DNA of 64,000 nt, taken from Acidobacteriota bacterium. GTDB taxonomy: Bacteria; Acidobacteriota; Terriglobia; Terriglobales; Acidobacteriaceae. Below the pieces are notes generated by a model. It searched no databases and was not told the DNA's origin. It was given only the letters and a program-made list of their open reading frames with translations. Positions 35,391-43,991 of this stretch are shown piece after piece. The position numbers and the translations under genes were made by a program. The stretch spans positions 1 to 64,000 of the forward strand of contig JANYDG010000015.1 in the NCBI GenBank assembly GCA_025359885.1, read 5' to 3'. How positions within the stretch are numbered: the stretch's first letter is position 1; every line of letters begins with the position of its first letter.

Positions 35391-36731
35391 CTATTCGAAG
35401 ATAATCTGGCGGCGTGAACCGGCACTGGCAACGAAGACTTCGCCGTCAGTTTCGACAGCGGGTTCAGGCAAGCCCGCGCCGCTAGTGCCAGCCGAAAACA
35501 TGGCCGCCGAAGACATTTCAACAAGCAGTGATTGCGGTCGGCGCAGGCCTACGACTTCGTCGAGGATGCGGTCGGCCAGAGCGCGTTTGGGCATGTCGGG
35601 CAGGTCGATGGCGGTCGTGGTGGTCAGGAAGGTGGCACCGTTGAGGTCGGCGTCAAAGCCCACGCCTTCGCGGGAAACGTCATTGACCACGATAGCGTCA
35701 ACACCCTTTCGCAGTAACTTAGCGCGCCCGTTTTCCTGGGCGTTTTCCGTCTCTGCGGCAAAACCGACGATCAGTTGACCTGGCCGACGCTGGCGTACGA
35801 CTTCGGCGAGGATGTCTTCGGTCGGAAGAAATTCAATCGTGAGAGGCCCAGTACGCTTGAGTTTCTGGTCGGCGACGACGCGTGGAGTGTAGTCGGCGAC
35901 GGCTGCCGATTTGATAACGAGGGTGGCCTCTGCCATGCGGCTGAGCACTGCCGAGCGCATCTGGTCAGCGGTCGTTACCTTGATCAGTTCGCAATGGGCG
36001 GGCGGATAGAGGGCCGACGGCGCGCTGACAAGAATGACTTTAGCTCCACGGCTCTGGGCTGCTTCCGCAAGGGCGTAGCCCATCTTGCCACTGGAGCGGT
36101 TCCCCAGGAAGCGGACGGGGTCGAGCGCTTCGCGCGTGCCGCCGGCGGTGATGAGCACGGTTTCGCCGGCCAGGTCATGGCTGCGCCCGAGTGCATTGAG
36201 GACGGCGTCAGCAATGAATTCAGGCTCGGCGAGTCGGCCTACTCCGACCATGCCGCAGGCCAGTTGGCCAGAACCTGGCTCGATGACGCGCACGCCCCGC
36301 TGCTTCAGCAATTCAAGATTGGCCTGGGTCGCGGGGTGCTCCCACATGTTCACGTTCATCGCCGGGGCCACGAGCACAGGGGCTGTAGTGGCCAGATACA
36401 TCGTGGTCAGAAAATCGTCGGCCATGCCGTGCGCAAATTTAGCGAGGATGCCGGCGGTAGCGGGGGCGACGACGAGGGCGTCTGCCCATTGCGCCTCCGC
36501 AATATGCTCAATGCTGGTGTCCATCGAAACATCTTCCCGCTCTCCCGAGGGCCAAAGGCTGGTGATCACCTTATGGCCAGTGAGCGCGGCAAAGGTGAGC
36601 GGCTGGATGAACTTTTGTGCACCCTCAGTCATCACAACCCGGACCTGCAGAGCCTGTCGCTGCAAGGCGCGCACTACTTCAGCAGCTTTGTAGGCTGCTA
36701 TTCCACCAGAGACACCGACCATTACCTTCAT
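35391..36731 (-). CDS. coaBC: CoaBC, phosphopantothenoylcysteine decarboxylase/synthetase
   Basis: 446 residues from ATG 36731; this start matches the usual N-terminus (VGVSGGIAAYKAAEVVRAL), while the open frame continues 39 codons upstream. The flavin decarboxylase half has HIAEAQWADALVVAPATAGI and the active-site block APAMNVNMW. The synthetase half begins near residue 190 (VLITAGGTREALDPVRFLGN) and includes SSGKMGYALAEAA, KSAAVADYTP and VGFAAETEN. The bifunctional enzyme makes 4'-phosphopantetheine for coenzyme A. It follows rpoZ by about 200 nt and precedes udg. Confidence 0.95.
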   Translation of the reverse strand: MKVMVGVSGGIAAYKAAEVVRALQRQALQVRVVMTEGAQKFIQPLTFAALTGHKVITSLWPSGEREDVSMDTSIEHIAEAQWADALVVAPATAGILAKFAHGMADDFLTTMYLATTAPVLVAPAMNVNMWEHPATQANLELLKQRGVRVIEPGSGQLACGMVGVGRLAEPEFIADAVLNALGRSHDLAGETVLITAGGTREALDPVRFLGNRSSGKMGYALAEAAQSRGAKVILVSAPSALYPPAHCELIKVTTADQMRSAVLSRMAEATLVIKSAAVADYTPRVVADQKLKRTGPLTIEFLPTEDILAEVVRQRRPGQLIVGFAAETENAQENGRAKLLRKGVDAIVVNDVSREGVGFDADLNGATFLTTTTAIDLPDMPKRALADRILDEVVGLRRPQSLLVEMSSAAMFSAGTSGAGLPEPAVETDGEVFVASAGSRRQIIFE

Positions 36732-36928
36732 GTTTGGATTGTAACGCGGAGGCGAATTGCCCGGGTCATGGATCGGGTCATGGATGTCGAGACACGGCTC
36801 GCAATGAGTCGCAATCGAAGCACCGGCCTCACAAAAAATACGGCGCAAAGTGATCCCGGCCTGGGATTACGCTGCGCCTCGTGTAACGATTCTTTCGCTC
36901 GTGCCGATCAGCTTGATGATCAGATTCT

Positions 36929-37165
36929 TCAGATCGCCAGGATGGGAATTCCTGGATCTTCGAGCGTAGGCTTTTCGGGAGGTGGGCCAGTATGGACATA
37001 GGCGATCATGCCGGCTCGAATCTCATCCTGGGCAAGGCGGCAGGCCTTGTTGGACTGGCTGTGGATGAGCGGGCTTGCGCCGCTTTGAATTTGACGAGCG
37101 CGTCGCGCCGCCACGAGAACCTTGCGATAGTTGGAGTCGAACTTGGTTTCAATGGGTAGATCCAT
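36929..37165 (-). CDS. rpoZ: RNA polymerase omega subunit
   Basis: 78 residues. SNYRKVLVAARRARQIQSGA, then CRLAQDEIRAGMIAYV, matches the omega fold, which wraps the C-terminus of beta'. Its position directly downstream of gmk and upstream of coaBC is the usual rpoZ location, as in many bacteria. A GGAGG about 12 nt before the ATG supports the start. The C-terminal PPPEKPTLEDPGIPILAI is variable in the family. Confidence 0.88.
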   Translation of the reverse strand: MDLPIETKFDSNYRKVLVAARRARQIQSGASPLIHSQSNKACRLAQDEIRAGMIAYVHTGPPPEKPTLEDPGIPILAI

Positions 37166-37203
37166 GGTCGTCAGTATCCTCCAAATTTAGGTACAGTTCT
37201 GGG

Positions 37204-37926
37204 TCAGAGAAGTTTGTACTGCCAGGGGTCAGTCCCCGGATCGATGCCGAAGGACTCGAGTATGGGCTTGAGGCGTTCGCGTGAATTGACCTCGCGGCAG
37301 CCTTCCGCGATTTCAAGTTCTCGCTTGGTGCGCTTGTCGAGCGGCTTGCCGTCCTGCTTGATCCGCTCAACCTGGACGATTGCTTCCAGTTGGGCGACGG
37401 CTCGATCGAGCACATCGTTAACTAGAATATAGCGGTATTGGCCGTAGTTCTCAATTTCCTTGCTGGCCTCGTTGAGTCGCCGCTGCAGAATTGCCTCATC
37501 CACAGGGCCCTCGGCGCGGCTGCGGTTGCGCAAACGGGTGCGTAGAACCTTGGGATTGGGAGGCATGACGAAGATGGTCACGGCTTCAGGAATCTTCTCC
37601 CGGACCTGCAGCGCGCCCTGAACGTCAATATCCAGCAGCAGGTCGCGTCCGGCGGCCGTCGCTTCTACCAGGGAACTGCGCGCGGTGCCATAGTAGTTGC
37701 CAAAAACCTCAGCGTACTCCAGAAACTCGCCAGCGTCGCGCATGCGCTCAAACTCGTCGCGCGTGGTGAAATGGTATTCGCGACCATTTTCCTCAGACCC
37801 ACGCGGAAGCCGCGTAGTCCACGAGATGGAAAAATCAATGCCACCCACCTGCGAACGAAGCGCGCTCACCAGCGTGCTCTTGCCTGAGCCGGAGGGCGCC
37901 GAAATGATGAAAAGTATGCCTGCCAC
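37204..37926 (-). CDS. gmk: Guanylate kinase
   Basis: 240 residues starting at GTG 37926. The P-loop SAPSGSGKSTLV, SWTTRLPRGSEENGREYHF (GMP binding), FLEYAEVFGNYYGT, LLDIDVQGALQV and RLRNRSRAEGPVDEAILQRR are all present. It phosphorylates GMP to GDP. The protein is about 30 residues longer than the E. coli enzyme at the C-terminus. It lies between yicC and rpoZ, 38 nt apart on each side, in a probable operon. Confidence 0.95.
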   Translation of the reverse strand: MAGILFIISAPSGSGKSTLVSALRSQVGGIDFSISWTTRLPRGSEENGREYHFTTRDEFERMRDAGEFLEYAEVFGNYYGTARSSLVEATAAGRDLLLDIDVQGALQVREKIPEAVTIFVMPPNPKVLRTRLRNRSRAEGPVDEAILQRRLNEASKEIENYGQYRYILVNDVLDRAVAQLEAIVQVERIKQDGKPLDKRTKRELEIAEGCREVNSRERLKPILESFGIDPGTDPWQYKLL

Positions 37927-37967
37927 AATCCCCTTTAGCTTTCTGTTGGTTGTTCCCTGCTCTAGTT

Positions 37968-38879
37968 CTATTCCAGATTCATGATCTGTTCGCGAGCCTT
38001 TTCTACTTCTGCCTTCATCGCTAATCCCAACTCGGTAATCCGAATGCCCGCCCCGGCAACTCCTGCAGTTTTTGAGAGCAGCGTATTGGCCTCTCGATTC
38101 ATCTCCTGCAGCAAAAAGTCGAGTTTCTTCCCTGTTTCCCCGCCGGCAGCAAGCACTTCGCGGAAGTGCTGAATGTGCGTCTCCATGCGCGCAATTTCTT
38201 CGGACACATCGCTGCGTTCGACGAGGATTGCAACCTCTTCAAGCAATCGCTGCTGGTGAAAAGGCTCGGTGCCGACGGCGGCTTGCAGCTTTTCGATGAG
38301 CCTCTGCTGATGGCGGCGCTCTACGTCGGGGCGCAGCTCGGCCACGCCAGAGGTTGCTTCGGCGAGCCGATCCAGCGTAGCGTGCAAAATTCCAGCCAGC
38401 GCTGCCCCTTCACGCTGGCGCATCGCTTTCAGGTCTGCCAGCAACGGTACGATATGTTCCAATACGCTGGCAGTGAGCATCGCCAGGTCCGACTCGTCCG
38501 AACGAGGCTCCATGCCGAGCACCCCCGGCACGCGCAAAATCACGTTGAGATCCGGCTGTCCTTGCAGCTCAAACTCCTCTGCCGCCGCCTGAAACGCAGC
38601 AACGTAACCCGCCACGATCTCGCGGTTATACCCGCCGCGGGTCGTCGTCGCCCGCTCCACCTGAAGAGCCACCTCAACATGACCGCGCAGCAGATGCTCT
38701 TTCAGCAGGCGCCGCAGATCCATCTCAAGGCCGTCAAGGCCGGTCGGCAGACGAAGGTGAACATCCAAAAACCGATGGTTGACGCTCTTGATTGTGAGCA
38801 CATAAGTCAACTGGGAACTCACAGAGACTGCTACGCGCGCGAATCCAGTCATGGATGAAACTGCAGGGGTGGTCTTCAT
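37968..38879 (-). CDS. yicC: YicC-family endoribonuclease-like protein
   Basis: 303 residues with both YicC domains: the N-terminal SSMTGFARVAVSVSSQLTYV and KSVNHRFLDVHLRLP, and the C-terminal ERSDVSEEIARMETHIQHF, GKKLDFLLQEMNREANTLLSK and MKAEVEKAREQIMNLE. YicC proteins are RNA-degradation factors implicated in small-RNA turnover. The ATG overlaps the msbA-like stop codon by 4 bp (ATGA). It is commonly linked to gmk, as here. Confidence 0.93.
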   Translation of the reverse strand: MKTTPAVSSMTGFARVAVSVSSQLTYVLTIKSVNHRFLDVHLRLPTGLDGLEMDLRRLLKEHLLRGHVEVALQVERATTTRGGYNREIVAGYVAAFQAAAEEFELQGQPDLNVILRVPGVLGMEPRSDESDLAMLTASVLEHIVPLLADLKAMRQREGAALAGILHATLDRLAEATSGVAELRPDVERRHQQRLIEKLQAAVGTEPFHQQRLLEEVAILVERSDVSEEIARMETHIQHFREVLAAGGETGKKLDFLLQEMNREANTLLSKTAGVAGAGIRITELGLAMKAEVEKAREQIMNLE

Positions 38880-40786
38880 AGATACGGTTCTTGTCCACTT
38901 TCCATCGTACCTGCTCCTACTGCGCCCGAAGCCTGCAAATCGGCTCGAAAATCCGGGCCAGTCTCAGGGCCTGCGCCGCCAACAAACTGCAATTCGTACA
39001 GGCGCTGGTAGGTGGGGCTGCTCTGGAGCAGTTCTTCATGCGAACCAATCGCCGAAATACGGCCGTTTTCAAGCACCACCGTCCGTGTGGCGCGGCGAAC
39101 CGTCGAGAGCCGATGCGCAATCACCATAACCGTCCGTCCCTGCATCAGGTTACTCAGCGCGGCCTGCACCAGCGATTCGCTCTCAGTATCGAGCGCAGAC
39201 GTCGCTTCATCAAGGATGAGAATCGGCGCGTTTTTAAGGACGGCGCGGGCGATGGCGATGCGCTGCTTTTCCCCGCCCGAGAGGCGGAATCCCTTCTCGC
39301 CGATCACGGTGTCGTAGCCGTGGGGCATCTTGAGAATGAATTCGTGGGCCAATGCGTGTTTGGCAGCCTGCTCCACCTTGTCGCGCGCCATGTCGGGCTG
39401 GCCATAGGCAATGTTGTTATGCACGGTGTCGTTGAAAAGAATCGTCTCCTGCGTGACCTGGGCGACCTGCTTGCGCAGCGAATCCAGGGTCAGCACCCGC
39501 ACATCGTAGCCGTCAATGAGAATGCGCCCGCTCGATGCGTCATAGAAGCGCGGAATAAGGTTGACCAGCGTACTCTTCCCTGCTCCGCTGGGACCAACCA
39601 GCGCCAGCATTTCTCCGCGGCGGACCTCCAGATTGATCTCATGCAAAATCTGGTGCTCACCCTCGTCGGTCGAATAAGAGAAGCCGAGGTTTTCAAACGC
39701 AATCTTGTCGTGAAAAGACTTGAGCGTGTGCGCGCGGGACTTTTCTCGGACGTCATCCTCAATATCAAGAAAGCTGAAGATCGAAACCGAAGCGCCCATC
39801 GCCTGCTGAAAACTGTTGTAAAAGAAGGCAAATTTGCGGACCGGGTCGTAAAGCTTGAAGAGAGCGATGATGAAGACGACAAAGGTCTGCATCTCCATCC
39901 GCCCGGCCTTGATTTCGTTGCGACCAATCCAGAGCAGTAGGGCAATCGCCACGGAGCCGATCACGTCCATAAGCGGCGAACTGATCGATTGCACCCGCAC
40001 CGAGCGCAGGTTTGCGCGAAAAAGGCGTCGAGCGGCCTTTTTGAAACGCAAAATCTCCCATAGCTCAGTCGAGAATGCCTTGACGATTCGGTTTCCCGTA
40101 ATCGTTTCGTGGAGGATGTTCTGGATTTCCGCGACGCGATCCTGACCCGTACGGGTGCGTACGCGCACCGAACGGCCAATCTTTCGCGCCGAGGTGATCA
40201 CCACCGGCACAAAAATCAGCAGCGCCCAACTCAGCCGGCCTCCCAGGGCAATGACCGCCGCAATGGTGAAAATGAAGGTAAATGCCTGCTGCAGAAATTC
40301 GCCAAGCACGGCAGAGACGGCCGTTTGCACGCGCTCAACGTCGTTGATGAGCGTCGAGAGGATCGTGCCGGTCGCATGCTTGTGAAAGAAGCTCGCAGAG
40401 CTTTTGAGGATGGTTTCGTAGAGGTGGTTGCGCAGGTCGGTGATCATGCCATACCCGGCGTAATTCACCATGTAGGTGCCAACGTAGTCGCAAACACCCT
40501 TCAGCAACGTGGAGACGATCAGCGCAAACGCCACAACCGTCCACGCGTTGTGGAAGTGGGATGGAACGATCTTGAGCAGGTCAAACTGGTAGGGTGCGGG
40601 CAGTTTGGGGAAGAGCGGAATGCTGGTCGTGTTGACGCCGGGATTGAGCACCGTGCTGAGGACCGGTCCCAGAATCAGCAGCCGTAGTGCCTCAAGCAGG
40701 CCGACCGCTGCAAGCAGGATGACACCGGCCAGCGACTGAAACCAGTAAGGCGCAACGTAGCTGGCCAGGCGCAAGAATCGTTTCAT
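38876..40786 (-). CDS. msbA: MsbA-like ABC exporter (lipid A/multidrug)
   Basis: 636 residues: a six-helix membrane domain (about 1-330) fused to an ATPase domain. Walker A is LVGPSGAGKSTLVNLI, the Q-loop AQVTQETILFND, the signature LSGGEKQRIAIARA, Walker B ILILDEATSALD and the H-loop VIAHRLSTV. The homodimeric transporter would flip lipid A-core or related lipids across the inner membrane. A Gly/Ala-rich C-terminal ~45 residues extend beyond the family. Substrate is inferred from overall resemblance, so MsbA versus a generic exporter is not settled. First clear gene of the block running to udg. Confidence 0.88.
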   Translation of the reverse strand: MKRFLRLASYVAPYWFQSLAGVILLAAVGLLEALRLLILGPVLSTVLNPGVNTTSIPLFPKLPAPYQFDLLKIVPSHFHNAWTVVAFALIVSTLLKGVCDYVGTYMVNYAGYGMITDLRNHLYETILKSSASFFHKHATGTILSTLINDVERVQTAVSAVLGEFLQQAFTFIFTIAAVIALGGRLSWALLIFVPVVITSARKIGRSVRVRTRTGQDRVAEIQNILHETITGNRIVKAFSTELWEILRFKKAARRLFRANLRSVRVQSISSPLMDVIGSVAIALLLWIGRNEIKAGRMEMQTFVVFIIALFKLYDPVRKFAFFYNSFQQAMGASVSIFSFLDIEDDVREKSRAHTLKSFHDKIAFENLGFSYSTDEGEHQILHEINLEVRRGEMLALVGPSGAGKSTLVNLIPRFYDASSGRILIDGYDVRVLTLDSLRKQVAQVTQETILFNDTVHNNIAYGQPDMARDKVEQAAKHALAHEFILKMPHGYDTVIGEKGFRLSGGEKQRIAIARAVLKNAPILILDEATSALDTESESLVQAALSNLMQGRTVMVIAHRLSTVRRATRTVVLENGRISAIGSHEELLQSSPTYQRLYELQFVGGAGPETGPDFRADLQASGAVGAGTMESGQEPYL

Positions 40787-41127
40787 GCTCGGGCCGCCTG
40801 GGTTGCAAGGTTGGCGGCATTCAGGGGTTGGGGCGACTGCATCTCGTTATTGTAACGGGGCGCGGAAATGGCGGGTGGGGCTAAGCGATTTGCGGGGTAG
40901 TTTCCGCAGGATTCGAGGGCACATTCCAGAAGAGACTGCGGGTGTACGACGAAATGTTTTGCATGAGCATCGTCAAAAAAAGAAGGGTCATACTCCAGGT
41001 TTCGCCAAAAGGCTGAGCCGGGATTCTCCTCGATTTCATCCATCCTGTAGTGGCCATTAGCTCCACAAAGCATACGGAGAAGACTCTTGACGATCTTTCC
41101 GTTATTAGGTTTGGCGGGCTTCGGCAA
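40783..41127 (-). CDS. Hypothetical protein overlapping the msbA-like start
   Basis: 114 residues with no recognised family. The stop overlaps the msbA-like ATG as ATGA, the arrangement of coupled genes. The middle reads like a real protein (DEIEENPGSAFWRNLEYDPS, HPQSLLECALESCGNYPANR), while the last 30 residues are low-complexity. No signal or membrane segment is visible, and a ribosome-binding site was not found. It could be a small gene or a chance open frame in the leader. Confidence 0.3.
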   Translation of the reverse strand: MPKPAKPNNGKIVKSLLRMLCGANGHYRMDEIEENPGSAFWRNLEYDPSFFDDAHAKHFVVHPQSLLECALESCGNYPANRLAPPAISAPRYNNEMQSPQPLNAANLATQAARA

Positions 41128-41535
41128 AGGATAGGCCTTGGGTCAGGCGCTCTTTGAGTCCTTTTTCCCTGACGACCCTCTAGCGTCTACCAAAACACAA
41201 TTCTTGATTTGTGCGCGAGGCTTTTGCGTTGGATGGATCGGACCGTTGGCGCTCAAAACGCCCGCGACAGACCTGCGATGGAACGGCATAGTATTGGATT
41301 CCGTATCACCATTTCAGAACGGGTGAGGGGAACGTGCGCGCTTTGACTGTCCGGTTGAGGACGGTTTTTTCGATTATGGACAGTGGCTGTTTGTCTTTGG
41401 GTTCACGCGGGAGGATTAGTTGGCGCGATCTTCCTTGTTCTCTTGGGGTTAGGGGAAATAGGACGAATGGCGGTTGTGGCGCCTGGATTGCTGGAAAAGA
41501 CTTGGTACGATACCTTTTTCGAGGGCTGGTTTAGG
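41128..41535. other. Intergenic region upstream of the ATPase regulator
   Basis: No convincing gene. The region includes a small hairpin with T-run (GTCCGGTTGAGGACGGTTTTTT, about 41349-41371) that could be a terminator or attenuator. The regulator's frame is open back to a GTG at 41383, but those 51 codons are hydrophobic and do not resemble the family. Confidence 0.35.
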
Positions 41536-43389
41536 ATGAAGCAGTTTGAAGCGTTTGCGCTGGATACGGCCAACGAGTGCCTGTGGCGCGAGGGGGTGCA
41601 GCTTTCCCTGCGCCCTAAGCCCTTCGCCGTTTTGCGCTACCTCGTCGAGCACGCCGGCCGCCTCATTACCCATGACGAGTTGCTCGAAGTACTGTGGCCA
41701 GAAACCTATGTCCAGCCCCAGGTGTTGCGAACCTACATGCTTGAGCTGCGCAAGGCGCTGGGAGACGAGGCAGGACAGCCACGCTTCATCCAGACCCTGC
41801 CCAAACGAGGCTACTGTTTCGTCGCGCCCGTCACAGAGTGTGCCGATGGCAGGCGCAGCGCATCGGCCAATTCAATGCAAAAAGAAGAAGCCAGGGCAAT
41901 TGCGATTGTGGGCCGCGAAGAAGAGCTGACCCTGCTGGAAACGCGCATGCAACAGTCCGCCACCGGTCAGCGGCGCACCGTTTTTATTACCGGCGAGGCC
42001 GGAATCGGCAAAACCGCTCTGGTAGATGCCTTTAGTCAGCATTCCGCCTTCGCGCCGCAGGCCTGCATCGCGCGTGGGCAATGTGTTGAGGGCGTCGGCC
42101 GTACCGAGGAGTACTATCCAGTGGTCGAGGCACTCGGGCAGCTCTGCAGCGGCCCTGAGGGCGATCGCGTTTGCCGCATCCTCACGCGCATGGCACCGGC
42201 CTGGCTGACGGGCGCGGCCTGCGACCAGGAAGCAAAACGCACCACGGTCGACCGGACGCTGGGTGACCTGTGCGCGGCTCTTGAAGAACTGGCAGCCGAT
42301 AAGCCTCTCATCTTCGTGTTTGAAGACCTGCACTGGGCCGACGAATCGACACTGCACCTCATTTCAGCCCTCGCGCGGCGACGTGCTCCTGCCAGACTGA
42401 TGTTGCTGGGAACGTTTCGTGCCCATGAGGCGAGCGAAGCGGTCGCGGAAAAGAAGGCGTTGCTCGGGCTCAAGCAGGACCTGCTCATGCGACGGCTTGG
42501 CGAAGAGATCGCCCTCGCCCCGCTCGGCAAATCCGCTGTCAAAGAGCTGCTGCGCCGCGAACTCCATCAGGAAGAACTCCCCACCGGATTGGCCACATTC
42601 GTACACCAGCACTCTGAGGGCAATCCGCTCTTTGTCATCGCCATCGTCGAACACCTGATCGCGCAATGCTTTTTGATGCGTGAAACTTCCGATGAACTTA
42701 CTGCGTGGCAGCAGCGGGCACCCTTTGCAGAAATTGAGGCCAGCGTGCCCGATGGACTTGCCCAGATGATCGAGCGTGAGGTTGAACGCCTCTCCCCCAT
42801 GGACCAGCGTCTGCTTGAGGCGGCCAGCCTTACCGACGTTGCTTCACCCGCCTGGGCCATTGCAGCGGCTCTTGAAATGGACCAGGCAGAGGCCGAGGAA
42901 GCTTGCGACAATCTCGCGCGACGACTCTACTTTGTGCAACGTGTCGGTCAGGATGAGCTTCCTGACGGCTCGCGCTCTGCCTTCTACGTTTTTGCGCATG
43001 GCCTGTATCGTGAAGTGCTGTATCAGCGCCAGGCAGTCGCGCGACGGGCGCGGCGGCATGTACGCGTTGCCGAGCGTCTGGGGCAGCTCTTTACCGGCCG
43101 CGAAGCCGACGTGGCGCGCGAAATAGCCCAGCATTTAGAAGCTGCCTGCCAATGGTCGCGCGCCGCTGATGCCCTGCGCACGGCAGCCCGCCAGGCACTG
43201 CAGCGCCAGGCATATGCCGAGGCCGCGCACCTGCTCGAGCACGCCTACGCGCTCACTGAAAACATGGGCCGGGTTGAAGGCCCGTCCGCTCAGGCTGAGA
43301 TTCAAGCGGAACTCGACGCCGCCCGCCAAGCGGCATCCAGCATCCAGGAAAACGTAAAGCCTTTACAACGAAAGCTTGACGATTTCTAG
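41536..43389 (+). CDS. Winged-helix transcriptional regulator with AAA ATPase domain
   Basis: 617 residues from ATG 41536. An OmpR/PhoB-type winged helix (1-98: LSLRPKPFAVLRYLVEHAGR, TYMLELRKALGD, RFIQTLPKRGYCF) is followed by an AAA/NACHT-like ATPase with Walker A GEAGIGKT (153-160) and Walker B LIFVFEDLHWAD (258-268). The C-terminal region (about 430-617) is helical with TPR-like character (ARQALQRQAYAEAAHLLEHA). This resembles CadC/MalT-like one-component regulators common in acidobacteria, but the TPR part is shorter than usual. The exported-protein gene 67 nt downstream could be a target. Confidence 0.85.
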   Translation: MKQFEAFALDTANECLWREGVQLSLRPKPFAVLRYLVEHAGRLITHDELLEVLWPETYVQPQVLRTYMLELRKALGDEAGQPRFIQTLPKRGYCFVAPVTECADGRRSASANSMQKEEARAIAIVGREEELTLLETRMQQSATGQRRTVFITGEAGIGKTALVDAFSQHSAFAPQACIARGQCVEGVGRTEEYYPVVEALGQLCSGPEGDRVCRILTRMAPAWLTGAACDQEAKRTTVDRTLGDLCAALEELAADKPLIFVFEDLHWADESTLHLISALARRRAPARLMLLGTFRAHEASEAVAEKKALLGLKQDLLMRRLGEEIALAPLGKSAVKELLRRELHQEELPTGLATFVHQHSEGNPLFVIAIVEHLIAQCFLMRETSDELTAWQQRAPFAEIEASVPDGLAQMIEREVERLSPMDQRLLEAASLTDVASPAWAIAAALEMDQAEAEEACDNLARRLYFVQRVGQDELPDGSRSAFYVFAHGLYREVLYQRQAVARRARRHVRVAERLGQLFTGREADVAREIAQHLEAACQWSRAADALRTAARQALQRQAYAEAAHLLEHAYALTENMGRVEGPSAQAEIQAELDAARQAASSIQENVKPLQRKLDDF

Positions 43390-43456
43390 ACGCGGATTTA
43401 ACGACTTAATTTTTCAGCTTCCGTACTGTTGCTCATGTAGGCAGGAGGTAACACAC

Positions 43457-43849
43457 ATGGCAAACACAGTTCGGAATTTCTTTCTGGCGTCGATCGTAAT
43501 GGCGACCGTAGCCGTAGCCGCAACCACCGCAAACGCTGAAGCCGCGATCAAGGTTCCTTTCAAGTTCACCGTTGCGGGCAAGACCTGCCCCGCAGGCATC
43601 TACATCGTCGACCGCGACACCAACTCCCATCTGATCAAGATGCACAGCCGCGACGGAAGCGAGACCTTCCACTGGCTCGTCGGTCCTGGGAATCCCAATC
43701 CCACAGATAACCGCATCATCCTTCATTTCGATGACAGCGGTCAGAATCATTCCCTCCAGTCGGTGCAGTATGGCTCGATGATCACCTCCAGGTTCCAGGA
43801 GAAAGCCACGACGACCAATGGTGCCAGCAGAAGCACCGGGGGCCAGTAA
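43457..43849 (+). CDS. Small exported protein of unknown function
   Basis: 130 residues starting at ATG 43457, placed by a near-perfect AGGAGGT about 8 nt upstream. The signal peptide (NFFLASIVMATVAVAATTAN, cleavage near ANA-E) is followed by a compact beta-rich domain: KVPFKFTVAGKTCPAGIYIV, then LIKMHSRDGSETFHWLVGPG and NRIILHFDDSGQNHSLQSVQ. The PFKFTVAGKTCPAG opening occurs in many small exported acidobacterial proteins, by recall; function is unknown. The Ser/Thr/Gly-rich tail ends the protein. A strong terminator follows. Confidence 0.75.
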   Translation: MANTVRNFFLASIVMATVAVAATTANAEAAIKVPFKFTVAGKTCPAGIYIVDRDTNSHLIKMHSRDGSETFHWLVGPGNPNPTDNRIILHFDDSGQNHSLQSVQYGSMITSRFQEKATTTNGASRSTGGQ

Positions 43850-43896
43850 CTGACCTTCCCACCAAGGCAAAGCATTTCAGCCTTTCCACACCAAAG

Positions 43897-43936
43897 AAAA
43901 GAGAGGTCATCGCAAACGCGTTGACCTCTCTTTTTT
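43897..43936 (+). terminator. Rho-independent terminator after the small exported protein
   Basis: A 13-bp stem (AAAAGAGAGGTCA at 43897-43909 and TGACCTCTCTTTT at 43922-43934) with a 12-nt loop runs into TTTTTT. The flanking A-run also makes it usable from the - strand for rapZ, which ends at 43992. Confidence 0.85.
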
Positions 43937-43991
43937 GCTGCCTCGCACACTGTCTAAGTTGACCGCTGCAAAAATCCTGACTTTGAACCCC

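Noticed and set aside
35775-37001. 408-codon + strand open frame
   Set aside because: Antisense to coaBC and part of rpoZ, which are unmistakable; the translation has no recognisable features.
38891-39940. 349-codon + strand open frame
   Set aside because: Antisense to the msbA-like ATPase domain, whose Walker motifs are clear on the - strand.
41343-41380. TTGACT followed by an AT-rich GATTAT as a promoter for the ATPase regulator
   Set aside because: The boxes are 23 nt apart, outside the workable spacing, and a hairpin with T-run lies between them.
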